Assembly (NCBI RefSeq): GCF_900163815.1
Contig: NZ_FUKO01000034.1
Span: 1-64,000 of the forward strand
Direction of reading: 5' to 3'
DNA: 64,000 bases
Source of the DNA: Microbacterium esteraromaticum
GTDB taxonomy: Bacteria; Actinomycetota; Actinomycetes; Actinomycetales; Microbacteriaceae
A program made the position numbers and the translations under genes. The notes beneath the pieces were generated by a model. The model saw nothing but the letters and a program-made list of their open reading frames with translations. It was not told the DNA's origin and searched no databases. Position 1 is the stretch's first letter, and each line of letters begins with the position of its first letter. Positions 8,866 to 18,529 of the stretch are shown piece after piece.

Positions 8866-10805
8866 ACTGTCTCCTGTTCGCTGACGCGGGCGACGGGTTG
8901 GTCGCGCCGCACCTGGTCGCCGAGCGCGACCAGCAGATGCACCGTGCCGTCGTGCGGCGCGAGCACCGGATGCTCCATCTTCATCGCTTCGATCGACACG
9001 AGCGGGTCGCCCGCTTTGACCGTGTCGCCATCCGCCACATGCACCGCCACGATGCTCCCCGGCATCGGCGCGCGGCCTTCCGGCTCGCGCGGGCCGGATG
9101 CCGGCATCCGTTCGGCAAGGCGTCTCCGCATCGAGGCGCGACGCGACAGCGGCCGCAGCCGCATCGTCAGTCCGCGCTCCGATACCCAGACCTCGCCGTC
9201 CGCATCGGCTGCAGCCGCAGCCGTTCCCGCGGTAGTGCCGGCAGGCGCGTCAACCACCCGGTCATCGTCGGTGAGGAAGGACACTGCCGGTGACGTGGTC
9301 TCCGCACCAAGACGCCAGCCTGCCAGGGCGTGCCAGAGCGAGTCTGCACCTGCTGTCGTCGAGGAGGACGCCGACGACAGAGCGGCAGCGGCGCCCAGCA
9401 TCCGATCGGTGGGCTCTTGCGGAGCCAGTGGCAGCATCGTCTCGATGAGTCCGGTATCGAGATCTCCGGCGACGACCCGCTCATGCTGGCACAGCGCACG
9501 CAGGAACGCGATGTTCGTCTCGACGCCGAGCACGGTCGTGCGGGCGAGGGCAGAGTCGAGCCGGCGCAGAGCCGTGGCGCGATCGGGACCGAACGCGATC
9601 ACCTTCGCGATCATCGGATCGTAGAATCCGGTCACCTCGGAGCCGGTCTCCACCGCTGCATCCACGCGGACGTCTTGCGGGGCCGCGAAGAGCAGCACGC
9701 GTCCGGTCGACGGCAGGAAGCCCCGCTCGGGAGCTTCCGCATAGACACGCGCCTCCACCGCGTGGCCGCGCACCTCGGGCAGATCCGGCAGTGCGCCGCC
9801 GGCGGAGACCAGCAGCTGCAGCGCGACGAGGTCGGAACGCGTGACCGCTTCAGTCACCGGGTGCTCGACCTGCAGGCGCGTGTTCATCTCGATGAAGAAG
9901 ATGTCATCGACAGCATCCGCTTCGACGAGGAACTCCACGGTGCCCGCGCCGACGTAGTCGACGCTCTTCGCTGCGGCCACCGCGGCATCGAGCAGACGCT
10001 GACGCACACGGTCTGGAAGGTGCGCGGCCGGCGCTTCTTCGATGACCTTCTGGTGCCGACGCTGCAGCGTGCATTCGCGCTCGCCGAAAGCCTGCACAGT
10101 GCCATGCGCGTCGCCGAAGATCTGCACCTCGATGTGTCGCGGCCGCTGCACAAGCCGCTCAAGCACCATGGCATCGTCGCCGAAGGCGGCGAGAGCGACG
10201 CGACGAGCGGTCGCGAGCGCCGACGCGAGACCGTCGCCGTCGTTGACGACCTCCATGCCCTTTCCGCCGCCGCCCGCGCTCGGCTTCACCAGCAGCGGGT
10301 AGCCGACTTCGTCGGCTCGTGCACGGATCTGCGCGTCATCCAGTCCTGCCGCGTTGAAGCCGGGCACGACGGGAACACCATGCTGTGAGACGTGGTCACG
10401 AGCCCGTGCCTTGTCGCCCATGATCTCGATCGCGCGCACGTCCGGACCGATGAAGACGATGCCCGCCGCGGCGCACGCCGTGGCCAGTGACATGCTTTCA
10501 GACAGGAAGCCGTAGCCGGGATGGATGGCCTGAGCGCCGGTCGCCTGAGCGGCTGCGACGATCGCGTCCACCTTCAGGTAGGACTCGGCTGCCGGGGCGG
10601 AGCCGATGTGCACCGCCTCATCTGCTTCGCGCACGTGGGGCGCGTCCTCGTCGGCATCGCTGTAGACAGCAACACTGCGGATGCCGAGTGTGCGCAGCGT
10701 GCGGATGATTCGTCGGGCGATCTCACCGCGATTGGCGACGAGGACGGTGTCGAAGAGGGTGGTGTCAGACGCCGCGGCGTCATGCTGAGTCATCATCTGT
10801 GTCAC
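8862..10805 (-). CDS. Acyl-CoA carboxylase alpha subunit (biotin carboxylase + BCCP)
   Basis: Biotin carboxylase and biotin carrier on one 647-aa chain, as in methylcrotonyl- and propionyl-CoA carboxylases. The N-terminal ~450 residues carry [15 protein letters not shown], the ATP-grasp glycine loop [10 protein letters not shown], and [16 protein letters not shown]. The C-terminal ~75 residues are the biotinyl domain with the carrier lysine in EAMKMEHPV. It is translationally coupled at both ends (4-base overlaps with its neighbours). Given the acyl-CoA dehydrogenase and lyase next to it, 3-methylcrotonyl-CoA is the most likely substrate. Confidence 0.93.
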   Translation of the reverse strand: MTQMMTQHDAAASDTTLFDTVLVANRGEIARRIIRTLRTLGIRSVAVYSDADEDAPHVREADEAVHIGSAPAAESYLKVDAIVAAAQATGAQAIHPGYGFLSESMSLATACAAAGIVFIGPDVRAIEIMGDKARARDHVSQHGVPVVPGFNAAGLDDAQIRARADEVGYPLLVKPSAGGGGKGMEVVNDGDGLASALATARRVALAAFGDDAMVLERLVQRPRHIEVQIFGDAHGTVQAFGERECTLQRRHQKVIEEAPAAHLPDRVRQRLLDAAVAAAKSVDYVGAGTVEFLVEADAVDDIFFIEMNTRLQVEHPVTEAVTRSDLVALQLLVSAGGALPDLPEVRGHAVEARVYAEAPERGFLPSTGRVLLFAAPQDVRVDAAVETGSEVTGFYDPMIAKVIAFGPDRATALRRLDSALARTTVLGVETNIAFLRALCQHERVVAGDLDTGLIETMLPLAPQEPTDRMLGAAAALSSASSSTTAGADSLWHALAGWRLGAETTSPAVSFLTDDDRVVDAPAGTTAGTAAAAADADGEVWVSERGLTMRLRPLSRRASMRRRLAERMPASGPREPEGRAPMPGSIVAVHVADGDTVKAGDPLVSIEAMKMEHPVLAPHDGTVHLLVALGDQVRRDQPVARVSEQETV

Positions 10806-12355
10806 ATCCGGAAGAGGCCGAAGCGCGGGTCGGGCAGGGGGCTTCGCGAGACGACGTCGAGGGCAAGACCCAACAGGTCACGCGTCTGATCCGGGTCGAC
10901 GATGCCGTCGTCCCACAGGCGAGCAGTCGCGTAGTAGGGCTCCCCCTGCGCCTCGTACTGGGTGCGAATCGGCGCTTCGAACGCCGTCCGCTCGTCGGGG
11001 CTCCAGGAGGTTCCACCGGCGGCGAGCTGGTCTTCTTTCACTGTGGCGAGCACGGATGCCGCCTGTGCACCGCCCATGACGGAGATGCGGCTCGCGGGCC
11101 ACGTCCACAGGAACCGCGGAGAGTAGGCGCGCCCGCACATCGAATAGTTCCCGGCGCCGAAGGATCCGCCGATGATCACGGTGAGCTTCGGCACGCGAGT
11201 GGTAGCCACCGCAGTGACCATCTTCGCGCCGTCCTTGGCGATCCCCCCGGCTTCGGCATCTGTTCCGACCATGAAGCCGGTGATGTTCTGCAGGAAGAGC
11301 AGCGGGATGCCGCGCTGATCGCACAGCTCGATGAAGTGGGCGCCCTTCAACGCCGACTCGCTGAACAGCACGCCGTTGTTGGCGACGATTCCGATCGGGT
11401 GGCCGTGCAGCACGGCGAATCCGGTGACCAGCGTTGTGCCGTACTCGCGTTTGAACTCGTGGAAAGAATCTGCGTCGATGAGGCGGTCGATGACCTCGTG
11501 CACGTCATAGGCAGCATTCACATCGACCGGCACCGCGTCGTAGAGGCTGCTCGCGTCGGCCGGCTCGCGGCTCGGCACGACGGTCCACGCCGGTGCTGCG
11601 GGCAGCGGGAGTGTGGCAACGATGTCGCGCACGATCTCGAGCGCATGCTCGTCGTCTTCGGCAAGGTGGTCGACGACCCCGGATCGACGTGCGTGCAACT
11701 CACCGCCACCGAGCTCTTCGGCGGTGACGACCTCGCCGATCGCGGCTTTCACCAGTGGTGGTCCGCCCAAGAAGATCGTGCCCTGGTTGCGGACGATCAC
11801 GGTCTCGTCGCTCATCGCGGGCACATATGCGCCTCCCGCAGTGCACGATCCGAGCACCGCCGCGATCTGCGGGATGCCCTCGGCCGAGAGCCGCGACTGG
11901 TTGAAGAAGATGCGCCCGAAATGATCACGGTCGGGGAACACCTCGTCCTGCTTGGGCAGGAACGCACCCCCGGAGTCGACAAGGTACAGGCATGGCAGCC
12001 GATTCTCGAGCGCGATCTCTTGCGCACGCAGATGCTTCTTCACGGTGAGTGGAAAGTACGTCCCACCCTTCACCGTGGAGTCATTGCAGACGACCATCAC
12101 GTGCCGACCGTGCACGAGGCCGATGCCGGCGATCACTCCGGCCCCGGGTGCATCGCCGTCGTAGAGACCGTACGCCGCGAGGGGCGCGACCTCGATGAAC
12201 GGGCTCCCCTCGTCGAGCAGTCTCATGACCCGATCCCGCGGCAGCATCTTGCCGCGCGCGACATGCCGCTCACGCGATCGCTCGGGTCCGCCGAGCGATG
12301 CCTCGGCCAAACGTTCGCGCAGTTGAGCGGCAAGCGTCTGCTGGGTGGCGACCAT
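10802..12355 (-). CDS. Acyl-CoA carboxylase beta subunit (carboxyltransferase)
   Basis: Carboxyltransferase partner of the downstream biotin carboxylase, probably methylcrotonyl-CoA carboxylase beta. The protein is a tandem crotonase-fold with [15 protein letters not shown] in the first half and [16 protein letters not shown] in the second, matching the acyl-CoA carboxylase beta family. I place the start at the ATG at 12355 because GAGGAGG lies 8 bases upstream; a GTG at 12376 precedes that ribosome site. It is the first gene of the five-gene operon and faces the TetR gene across a 98-base intergenic region with two operators. Confidence 0.93.
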   Translation of the reverse strand: MVATQQTLAAQLRERLAEASLGGPERSRERHVARGKMLPRDRVMRLLDEGSPFIEVAPLAAYGLYDGDAPGAGVIAGIGLVHGRHVMVVCNDSTVKGGTYFPLTVKKHLRAQEIALENRLPCLYLVDSGGAFLPKQDEVFPDRDHFGRIFFNQSRLSAEGIPQIAAVLGSCTAGGAYVPAMSDETVIVRNQGTIFLGGPPLVKAAIGEVVTAEELGGGELHARRSGVVDHLAEDDEHALEIVRDIVATLPLPAAPAWTVVPSREPADASSLYDAVPVDVNAAYDVHEVIDRLIDADSFHEFKREYGTTLVTGFAVLHGHPIGIVANNGVLFSESALKGAHFIELCDQRGIPLLFLQNITGFMVGTDAEAGGIAKDGAKMVTAVATTRVPKLTVIIGGSFGAGNYSMCGRAYSPRFLWTWPASRISVMGGAQAASVLATVKEDQLAAGGTSWSPDERTAFEAPIRTQYEAQGEPYYATARLWDDGIVDPDQTRDLLGLALDVVSRSPLPDPRFGLFRM

Positions 12356-12404
12356 CGTGCGTCCTCCTCGACTCACAGCTGATGCTGATTTCTGGCAGCA
12401 AATT

Positions 12405-12450
12405 GGTTAGTGTTCACTAACCCGACAATTCAGGTTAGCGAGGATTAACC
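12405..12450. promoter_or_regulatory. Two TetR-type operators between accD-like gene and tetR
   Basis: Two 18-base palindromes lie in the short divergent intergenic region. The first, 12405-12422, is perfect: GGTTAGTG TT CACTAACC. The second, 12433-12450, keeps the outer arms GGTTA and TAACC around a degenerate centre and ends 3 bases before the tetR start codon. Their spacing (28 bases centre to centre) and the symmetric GGTTA/TAACC arms fit binding of two TetR dimers controlling both directions. Binding is inferred. Confidence 0.75.
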
Positions 12451-12453
12451 GAA

Positions 12454-13059
12454 ATGACAACGCCCAGCACAGCCCGCGAACGAGCGAAGGCCGCGCGCAC
12501 CGACGCGCTGCTGATCGGTGCAGCCGAGTTGTTCGCAGAACGCGGCTACCCTGGCGTGAGTTTGGAAGACATCGGCGCGGCTGTCGGTGTCTCCGGCCCG
12601 GCGGTCTATCGACACTTCGCCGGCAAGGCCGCCCTGCTCGCCGCGCTGCTGATCAGTGTGAGCGAACGGCTGGTGGCGGGTGGCCAGCAGGTTTCGGCAG
12701 CATCCGCGACGCCGGTTGAGCGCATGCGCGCGCTGGTCGCGTTCCACGTCGACTTCGCACTCGGAAACGCCCACGTCATCCGCGTGCAGGACCGCGACAT
12801 CGTGCACCTCTCCCCCGCGGCCCGCGAGGACGTGCGTCGACTGCAGCGCGCCTACATCGAGCTGTGGATCGACGCCCTCGCCGATCTCGTCGACGGCGAT
12901 CGTGACACTCTGCGGTTGCGAGTGCAGGCGTGCTTCGGGCTGCTGAACTCGACCCCGCACAGCACGAGTGCGGCACTGCGTGCGCGAACCGACACGGCAG
13001 GGGTGCTCGCGTCGATGGCGCTGGCAGCACTGAGCGCCGAGACGGATGCTGAGAGCTGA
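12454..13059 (+). CDS. TetR-family transcriptional regulator of the acyl-CoA operon
   Basis: 201-aa TetR repressor. The N-terminal helix-turn-helix is visible: AAELFAERGYPGVSLEDIG, then VSGPAVYRHFAGKAALL (residues ~22-67). The remainder is the helical ligand/dimerisation domain. It is divergent from the leucine-type catabolic operon and its start codon abuts an operator half-site, which suggests autoregulation and control of the operon, probably relieved by an acyl-CoA intermediate. Ligand identity is inference. Confidence 0.92.
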   Translation: MTTPSTARERAKAARTDALLIGAAELFAERGYPGVSLEDIGAAVGVSGPAVYRHFAGKAALLAALLISVSERLVAGGQQVSAASATPVERMRALVAFHVDFALGNAHVIRVQDRDIVHLSPAAREDVRRLQRAYIELWIDALADLVDGDRDTLRLRVQACFGLLNSTPHSTSAALRARTDTAGVLASMALAALSAETDAES

Positions 13060-13081
13060 GACGGCTCAGCTCTCAGCATCC
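13044..13081. terminator. Perfect 17-bp hairpin between convergent genes
   Basis: Bases 13044-13060 pair perfectly with 13065-13081 around an ACGG loop. The hairpin overlaps the end of tetR and lies 10 bases beyond the bkdC stop codon, so it can stop both convergent transcripts. No long T-run follows. Confidence 0.8.
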
Positions 13082-13090
13082 GCCATCAGA

Positions 13091-14461
13091 TCAGAAGAGC
13101 ATCGCCCGCCCGGGCTGCTCGAGAATATCGGCAACATCCTTGAGGAAACGCGAACCCTCGGCGCCATCGACCAGTCGATGATCGAACGAGACGCTCAGGG
13201 TCATCATCTGACGCAATGCGATCTCGCCGCGGTACTCCCACGGCTGGCGGCGAACGGCACCCACAGCCAGGATGCCGCTCTGCCCCGGGGGCAGGATCGG
13301 AGTACCCGCGTCGATCCCGAACACACCGATATTGGTGATCGAGAACGTGCCTCCGCTCAGGTCAGCAGGTCCGGTCTTGCCGGAACGGGCGGTCTGCGTC
13401 AGCTGCTGCAGCGCATCAGCCATGCCGGTCAGCGAGAGGCTCTCCGCGTCGCGAATGATCGGGACGATGAGTCCACGATCGGTAGCGGCAGCGATGCCGA
13501 GGTCGACGAAATGGTTCTCGATGATCTCGCCCGCAGGCTCGTCCCACGTCGCGTTCAGCGAGGGGTTTCGGCTGAGCGCCAAGCACACTGCCTTCGCGAT
13601 CACGACGAGCGGACCGATGCGGTGTTCCGCGAGTGACTTATCGGCACGGAACTGCTCGATGAGCTCCATCGTGGCCGTGACGTCGACGGTGTGGAAGGTC
13701 GTCACGTGCGGGGCGCTGAACGCGCTCTTCACCATCGCCTGTGCGGTGTGCTTGCGCACGCCCTTCACCGGGATGCGCGTCTGCGCCCGGTCACCCGACG
13801 GGCGCCGAGGCGTCGCCGGCGCGGACGCAGCCTCGGACGGGCTGGCCGTTTCGGAAGCGGGGGCGCCGACGCGGTCGGCGTATGCATCTACGTCGGATCG
13901 GGTGATCACCCGATCGCCCACTTCTGCGGCAACCAGTACCAGATCGACGCCTCGACGCTTCGCATGCGCGCGCACCGGCGGCGTCGAGCGTGGTCGCTCG
14001 CCCACGGTCGGCTCCGCAACGGTCGGTGGCAGGGCGTCGTGCGGGGCAGCTTCGCGCACCGCGGCATCCGCCACCGTCGATCCGGATGCTGCAGCCGCGC
14101 CGCGCCGCGCACGGCGTGCCGGTCGACCACTGCTGGCGGGGGCTGCGCCGTAGCCGACGAGGTTCGGCTGGGCCTTCTCCTCAGCATCCGACGAATCGGG
14201 TTCCGCTGACCCGCTCTCTTCGCCGTCGACGTCGAACGCGATCAGCGGTGCTCCGACCGCGATCGTCTCGCCGGCTTCGGCGTGCAACGACGTGACCGTG
14301 CCGGCGTACGGTGATGGCAGCTCCACAACTGCTTTCGCTGTCTCGACTTCGGCGAGCGTCTGGTTGAGCATCACGGTGTCGCCGGGCTTGACCATCCACT
14401 GCACCATCTCGGCCTCGGTCAGGCCCTCACCCAGATCGGGCAACCGGAATTCCGCGTTCAT
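13091..14461 (-). CDS. bkdC: Branched-chain 2-oxoacid dehydrogenase E2 (dihydrolipoamide acyltransferase)
   Basis: 456-aa acyltransferase core of a 2-oxoacid dehydrogenase complex. One lipoyl domain at the N terminus (FRLPDLGEGLTEAEM, lipoyl-lysine in VETAKAVVELPSP), an Ala/Pro/Ser-rich linker, the E3/E1-binding domain (PPVRAHAKRRGVDL...), then the catalytic domain ending in FDHRLVDGAEGSRFL with the HxxxDG catalytic motif. It overlaps the E1-beta stop by 4 bases. With two E1 genes upstream and an Lrp regulator, it is the branched-chain rather than the pyruvate complex. The E3 lipoamide dehydrogenase is not in this window. Confidence 0.92.
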   Translation of the reverse strand: MNAEFRLPDLGEGLTEAEMVQWMVKPGDTVMLNQTLAEVETAKAVVELPSPYAGTVTSLHAEAGETIAVGAPLIAFDVDGEESGSAEPDSSDAEEKAQPNLVGYGAAPASSGRPARRARRGAAAASGSTVADAAVREAAPHDALPPTVAEPTVGERPRSTPPVRAHAKRRGVDLVLVAAEVGDRVITRSDVDAYADRVGAPASETASPSEAASAPATPRRPSGDRAQTRIPVKGVRKHTAQAMVKSAFSAPHVTTFHTVDVTATMELIEQFRADKSLAEHRIGPLVVIAKAVCLALSRNPSLNATWDEPAGEIIENHFVDLGIAAATDRGLIVPIIRDAESLSLTGMADALQQLTQTARSGKTGPADLSGGTFSITNIGVFGIDAGTPILPPGQSGILAVGAVRRQPWEYRGEIALRQMMTLSVSFDHRLVDGAEGSRFLKDVADILEQPGRAMLF

Positions 14462-15492
14462 CGCTGAGCTCCTGTCGTTTCGGCGGCGTCACTGAGGCTG
14501 TTCGGACGCTCCAGCACGCGATCGACGGCGTCGAGGATGCGGTCGAGGTCTGGCAGGTGGAACTTCTCAAGCTTCGCCGGCGGATACGGAATGTCATGTC
14601 CGGTGACGCGCACGGGAGCCGCCTCGAGGTATTCGAAGCAGTACTCGGTGATGCTCGCGATGATCTCGGCGCCGACGCCGGCTTCTCGAGACCCCTCGTG
14701 CGCGACGACCACCCGGCCGGTGCGGCGCACCGCGGCGGCAACAGTGTCGTAGTCGACGGGCGACAGCGAACGCAGGTCGATGACCTCCAGAGAGATGCCT
14801 TCGTCCTCGGCAGCGGCCGCCGCATTCAATGCGGTGCCGACCATGGCTCCGTACGTGATGATCGTGGCATCCGTTCCCGGACGCACGATGCGGGCCAGTC
14901 CCATCGGCGGCGCGTCGGCGAGGGGCGCGTCGAGATCGACTTCGCCCTTCTGGTGGTACAGACGCTTGGGCTCGAAGAACAGCACCGGGTCATCGCTGGC
15001 GATCGCCTGGCGGAGGCAGCGGTAGGCATCTTCCGGGTCGGACACGGCGATGACACGAAGCCCGGCGGTGTGCACGAAGTACGCCTCGGGCGACTCGGAG
15101 TGATGCTCGGCTGCACCGATGCCACCCGCCCACGGAACGCGGATCGTGATCGGCATCTTGACCCTGCCCTGCGTGCGGTAGTGCAGCTTTGCGACCTGCG
15201 AGACGATCTGATCGAAGCCGGGGTAGATGAAGCCATCGAACTGGATCTCAACGACCGGACGATACCCACGGAAGGCCAGGCCCACCGCGGTTCCGATGAT
15301 GCCGGATTCAGCGAGTGGAGTATCGACGACGCGCTTCGCGCCGAACTCATCGAGCAGCCCGTCGGTGATCCGGAACACACCTCCGAGCGCGCCGATGTCC
15401 TCCCCCAGCAGAACGACCTTGTCGTCGTCGCGGAGAGCCTGACGGAGACCGGCGTTGAGCGCCTTGCCCAGAGTCATCTTGGTCTTCGTCAT
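14458..15492 (-). CDS. bkdB: Branched-chain 2-oxoacid dehydrogenase E1 beta
   Basis: 344-aa transketolase-like beta subunit. Motifs: VVLLGEDIGALGGVFRITDG, DTPLAESGIIGTAVGLAF, and PVLFFEPKRLYHQKGEV, all typical for E1 beta of 2-oxoacid dehydrogenases. I begin at the ATG at 15492, one base after the E1-alpha stop; a long upstream open frame overlaps the E1-alpha gene and is not coding. It forms with E1 alpha the thiamin-diphosphate heterotetramer that decarboxylates branched 2-oxoacids. Confidence 0.93.
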   Translation of the reverse strand: MTKTKMTLGKALNAGLRQALRDDDKVVLLGEDIGALGGVFRITDGLLDEFGAKRVVDTPLAESGIIGTAVGLAFRGYRPVVEIQFDGFIYPGFDQIVSQVAKLHYRTQGRVKMPITIRVPWAGGIGAAEHHSESPEAYFVHTAGLRVIAVSDPEDAYRCLRQAIASDDPVLFFEPKRLYHQKGEVDLDAPLADAPPMGLARIVRPGTDATIITYGAMVGTALNAAAAAEDEGISLEVIDLRSLSPVDYDTVAAAVRRTGRVVVAHEGSREAGVGAEIIASITEYCFEYLEAAPVRVTGHDIPYPPAKLEKFHLPDLDRILDAVDRVLERPNSLSDAAETTGAQR

Positions 15493-15493
15493 C

Positions 15494-16606
15494 TCACGCC
15501 GCCTCGTACGCGGCGAGGTACGCCGCGAACTCGTCGCGTTGACGCTCGAGCCCCGAGTGCGGCTCGGCGTACACCCCGTCGAAGACCGCCAGCGCCGGAC
15601 GGGTGACCATCCCCAAGCAGGCGGCGCGCATGTCGCGTGCCACGGTGTCTGCTTCAGCCTGCACGGCATCCATGTGATCCTGCGACAGCTCACCTGCTGC
15701 ACGCAGGTGCGCCTCGAGTCGCGAGATCGGGTCGCGGCGACGCCACTTCTCGAGCTCGGCCTCATCGCGGTAGCGCTTCGGATCGTCGGCTGTGGTGTGC
15801 GGGCCCATCCGGTAGGTGACGGCCTCGATGTAGGCGGGCCCCTTGCCGGTGCGCGCGTGGTCGAGCGCCCACCGCATGGCTGCGACGCAGGCGAGCACGT
15901 CGTTGCCGTCGACGCGCATACTCGGGATGCCGAAACCGGGCGCTCGACCGGCGAGCGGGAACTGCGACTGCAGTCCGACCGGCTCCGAGATCGCCCAGTG
16001 GTTGTTCTGACAGACGAAGACCACGGGAGCCCGGTACGAAGCGGCGAAGACCATCGCTTCGTTGACGTCCCCCTGGCTGGTAGCGCCGTCGCCGAAGTAG
16101 GTCACCGCGACCTCGTCTGCACCGTCGTACTGGATGCCCATCGCGTAGCCGACGGCATGCAGCGTCTGTGCGCCGATGATGATCTGCAGCGGCGCGATGC
16201 GCAGCGCGTCGGGGTCGTACGCCGCGCCCTCTTCGCCTCGCCACATGCGCACGTAGTCGCCCGGGTCCGCTCCCCGTGCGTACATGACGCCCGTCTCGCG
16301 GTAGCTGGGGAACACGTAGTCGCGATCCTGCAGCGCGCGGCCAGTGCCGATCTGCGCGGCTTCCTGCCCGTTGCACGGCGCCCAGAGGCCGAGTTGGCCC
16401 TGGCGCTGCAGCGCAATGCCCTCGGAGTCGATGCGGCGCACGACGACCATGTCACGATGCAGATCGCGCAGCGTCTGGAAGTCGACGTCCTGGATGTACG
16501 GATCGAGTTGCGGGTTCGGCATCCGCGTTCCGTCTGGCGCGATGATGCGCTCAGTCAACTCGAGATCGTTCTCGGTATCGACGATCGGTGTGGTGTGCGG
16601 TGACAT
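15494..16606 (-). CDS. bkdA: Branched-chain 2-oxoacid dehydrogenase E1 alpha
   Basis: 370-aa thiamin-diphosphate-binding alpha subunit. The ThDP motif runs from GDGATSQGDVNEAM to CQNNHWAISEPV; SYRETGVMYARGADP and MGPHTTADDPKRYR are family features. The ATG at 16606 follows AGGAGG by 7 bases, which decides the start over an in-frame ATG at 16708. First gene of the bkd operon, divergent from the Lrp gene. It commits 2-oxoisocaproate, 2-oxoisovalerate and 2-oxo-3-methylvalerate to CoA esters that feed the neighbouring operon. Confidence 0.93.
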   Translation of the reverse strand: MSPHTTPIVDTENDLELTERIIAPDGTRMPNPQLDPYIQDVDFQTLRDLHRDMVVVRRIDSEGIALQRQGQLGLWAPCNGQEAAQIGTGRALQDRDYVFPSYRETGVMYARGADPGDYVRMWRGEEGAAYDPDALRIAPLQIIIGAQTLHAVGYAMGIQYDGADEVAVTYFGDGATSQGDVNEAMVFAASYRAPVVFVCQNNHWAISEPVGLQSQFPLAGRAPGFGIPSMRVDGNDVLACVAAMRWALDHARTGKGPAYIEAVTYRMGPHTTADDPKRYRDEAELEKWRRRDPISRLEAHLRAAGELSQDHMDAVQAEADTVARDMRAACLGMVTRPALAVFDGVYAEPHSGLERQRDEFAAYLAAYEAA

Positions 16607-16702
16607 CTGCGTCCTCCTGACGTGGCGGCCTTCGTGGGGCATGCACGGCTGTGCCGACGGCTTCGTCGGGCTTAAGGAGATCGTACGTCGACCTGACACG
16701 TC

Positions 16703-16740
16703 GCTCAACCATGTCTGCGGCGGTTGAGCATGTTGCGCAA
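16703..16740. promoter_or_regulatory. Inverted repeats in the bkdA-lrp intergenic region
   Basis: GCTCAACC (16703-16710) and GGTTGAGC (16722-16729) form a perfect 8-bp inverted repeat with an 11-base spacer, followed by the palindrome TTGCGCAA (16733-16740). The location between the divergent Lrp gene and the bkd operon makes it the likely Lrp/AsnC operator. A TATCGT at 16762-16767, 8 bases before the lrp ATG, would be a -10 box giving a leaderless lrp mRNA. Confidence 0.6.
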
Positions 16741-16775
16741 TTCACACCCATGGAGCACTGCTATCGTGTGGCACT

Positions 16776-17249
16776 ATGCCCGCTCTTGACCGCATCGATC
16801 TCGAACTGCTCACAGCTCTCTCCGAGGACCCCCGGACGACCGTCGTTGCACTCGCTGAACGGCTCCGCCTTTCGCGCAATACGATCCAGGCGCGCCTGGC
16901 CCGACTGGAGCAGACGGGGGTCTTTGAATCGTATGAGCGCTCGTTCTCTGCCGAGGTGCTGGGCTTTCCGCTGCAGGCGTTCATCAGCATCGGGGTTAGA
17001 CAGACCGAGTTGCCGCGGATCATCGGCGAACTCGCCCGGGTTCCAGAGATCGTGCAGGCTCACGGGCTCAGCGGAACGATCGACCTATTGGCGCGCGTGG
17101 CATGCCGGGACGCCCGTCATCTATTCGATACAGACGCGCGAATCCTGTCGATCGAGGGCGTCGAGCGCACCGAGACATCGCTCGCGATGGGCGAGGTCAT
17201 CCCCTTCCGGGTTGCCGGTCTCATCGGCCTCGCGCGGCGGGAAGTCTAA
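16776..17249 (+). CDS. Lrp/AsnC-family regulator (BkdR-like)
   Basis: 157-aa regulator. N-terminal helix-turn-helix (LDRIDLELLTALSEDPRT, then LRLSRNTIQARLARLEQTGV), followed by the ligand-binding RAM domain (~residues 65-150) with SGTIDLLARVACRD. It faces the bkd operon, so it probably senses a branched-chain amino acid and controls bkd expression, as BkdR does elsewhere. The likely -10 box is 8 bases from the ATG and no ribosome site is visible, so the mRNA is probably leaderless. Its 3' end overlaps the convergent hydrolase by 29 bases. Confidence 0.9.
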   Translation: MPALDRIDLELLTALSEDPRTTVVALAERLRLSRNTIQARLARLEQTGVFESYERSFSAEVLGFPLQAFISIGVRQTELPRIIGELARVPEIVQAHGLSGTIDLLARVACRDARHLFDTDARILSIEGVERTETSLAMGEVIPFRVAGLIGLARREV

Positions 17250-18123
17250 GAAACCGTCGGATCGCACCGGCTGCTTCGGCGGGCGCTTCGTAGTGGATCA
17301 GGTGGCCGACATCGGCGATCTCTACGAGTTCGGAGTCGGGGAACATCGTCGCCAGACGGCGCTCGGCGTCGATCGGCGTGATGTCATCGCGCTGGGCGGC
17401 GATGAGCAGCGTGGGCACATCGATGACTCCTGCGAAAGCACGCACGTCGTGCGACACGCTGGTGATGAAAGCCTCGTGCAGAACTTCGCGGTCGGCGAAG
17501 CGGGAGAAGTACGTGTCGTGCTGGTCGTGGATGAAGCGCCGCAGCGCCGCGTCCCGCGTCTTCGCCATGGCAACGCTCGTCACGCGCACGGTGAGCGGAT
17601 GCCGCAGCAGCGCGGTGCCCAGCTTCTCGGGCAGTCGAGCGCCGAGTGCGTAGTACAGGACCGCGATCCGCGTCAGGACTCCCTTCGGCCCCTCGAGAGC
17701 CGGAGCCCCGATCGGGTTGACCAGGATCAGCCGAGGCGTCTCCAGCCCTCCCGCGACCGCGGCTGACGTGACGATCGAACCGAACGAGTGCCCGAGGATG
17801 ATCGCACCTGGCGCAACGGTGCGGGCGAACTCGCACAGCCAGCCGGTGTAGAGGCCGAGGTCATGCTCACGGCCCGGCACGGGTGGCGTTTCGCCGAACC
17901 CCGGCAGGTCTGGCGAGATCACCCGCACACCGGGCAGGTACGCGATCACGGGCTCGAGTCCGTGATGCTCGCCCCGGAACCCGTGCACTGCGATGATCGT
18001 CGGCACGTCTTCGCGGTCCGGCCCATAAGCCCAATATGCCGTAGTGGAACCGAGAACCGTGACCTCACGTCGCTCGACAGGAATCTCGCCGAGTCGGGCG
18101 GCATAAGGGGATGCGACGGGCAT
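17221..18123 (-). CDS. Alpha/beta-fold hydrolase
   Basis: 300-aa hydrolase. Seen: oxyanion region VHGFRGEHHGLEP, nucleophile elbow GHSFGS near residue 113, Asp in AAQRDDITPIDAE, and catalytic His in VGHLIHYE near the C terminus. No signal peptide. It converges on the Lrp gene, with their 3' ends overlapping by 29 bases. The substrate cannot be assigned from the sequence. Confidence 0.9.
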   Translation of the reverse strand: MPVASPYAARLGEIPVERREVTVLGSTTAYWAYGPDREDVPTIIAVHGFRGEHHGLEPVIAYLPGVRVISPDLPGFGETPPVPGREHDLGLYTGWLCEFARTVAPGAIILGHSFGSIVTSAAVAGGLETPRLILVNPIGAPALEGPKGVLTRIAVLYYALGARLPEKLGTALLRHPLTVRVTSVAMAKTRDAALRRFIHDQHDTYFSRFADREVLHEAFITSVSHDVRAFAGVIDVPTLLIAAQRDDITPIDAERRLATMFPDSELVEIADVGHLIHYEAPAEAAGAIRRFLRLPAARGR

Positions 18124-18189
18124 GCCTCGAGTCTACGCGTGCCCAATGTCGGTGCCCGTCCTTATGTTCGAAGAAAGGAAGGAAACATC

Positions 18190-18453
18190 ATGCGAACGTT
18201 CACCGACACTCTGCCCTCGATCGAGTGGGACACCCCTGCTCTGCGCTCTCGCCACGAGCATCTCGAACGTGCCGGAGATCGACTGTGGCGCGTCGTCGAT
18301 GGTCGCGGAAGCATCCGCGGGCACTTGAGGGTCGTCGCTGACCCTCTCGGCATCCGCTACCGGGCTGAGCGGCTACATCTGTTGTCAGGCGGCTTTCGAC
18401 TCGTAGGCGAATTCTGGGACGCGGACGATGCGGTGGCTGCACTCCGACACTGA
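18190..18453 (+). CDS. Small conserved-looking protein of unknown function
   Basis: 87-aa protein, soluble, with alternating hydrophobic strands (GSIRGHLRVVADPLGIRYRA, then GGFRLVGEFWDADDAVAAL), suggesting a small beta-rich domain. The ATG at 18190 has GGAAGGAAA directly upstream, a good ribosome site. It is divergent from the hydrolase gene and sits 76 bases before tRNA-Arg. I do not recognise a family. Confidence 0.75.
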   Translation: MRTFTDTLPSIEWDTPALRSRHEHLERAGDRLWRVVDGRGSIRGHLRVVADPLGIRYRAERLHLLSGGFRLVGEFWDADDAVAALRH

Positions 18454-18529
18454 TCCCGACCGCGGATTGACATCGGCGGCGAAGCCGGGATTCCTCAGCA
18501 CACTGAGAGACCGGTACCCTAGAACGCAC

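Noticed and set aside
7381..9624. 747-codon plus-strand open frame
   Set aside because: It lies antisense to the MaoC, dehydrogenase and carboxylase genes and has low-complexity Arg/Asp/Glu composition typical of shadow frames in high-GC DNA.
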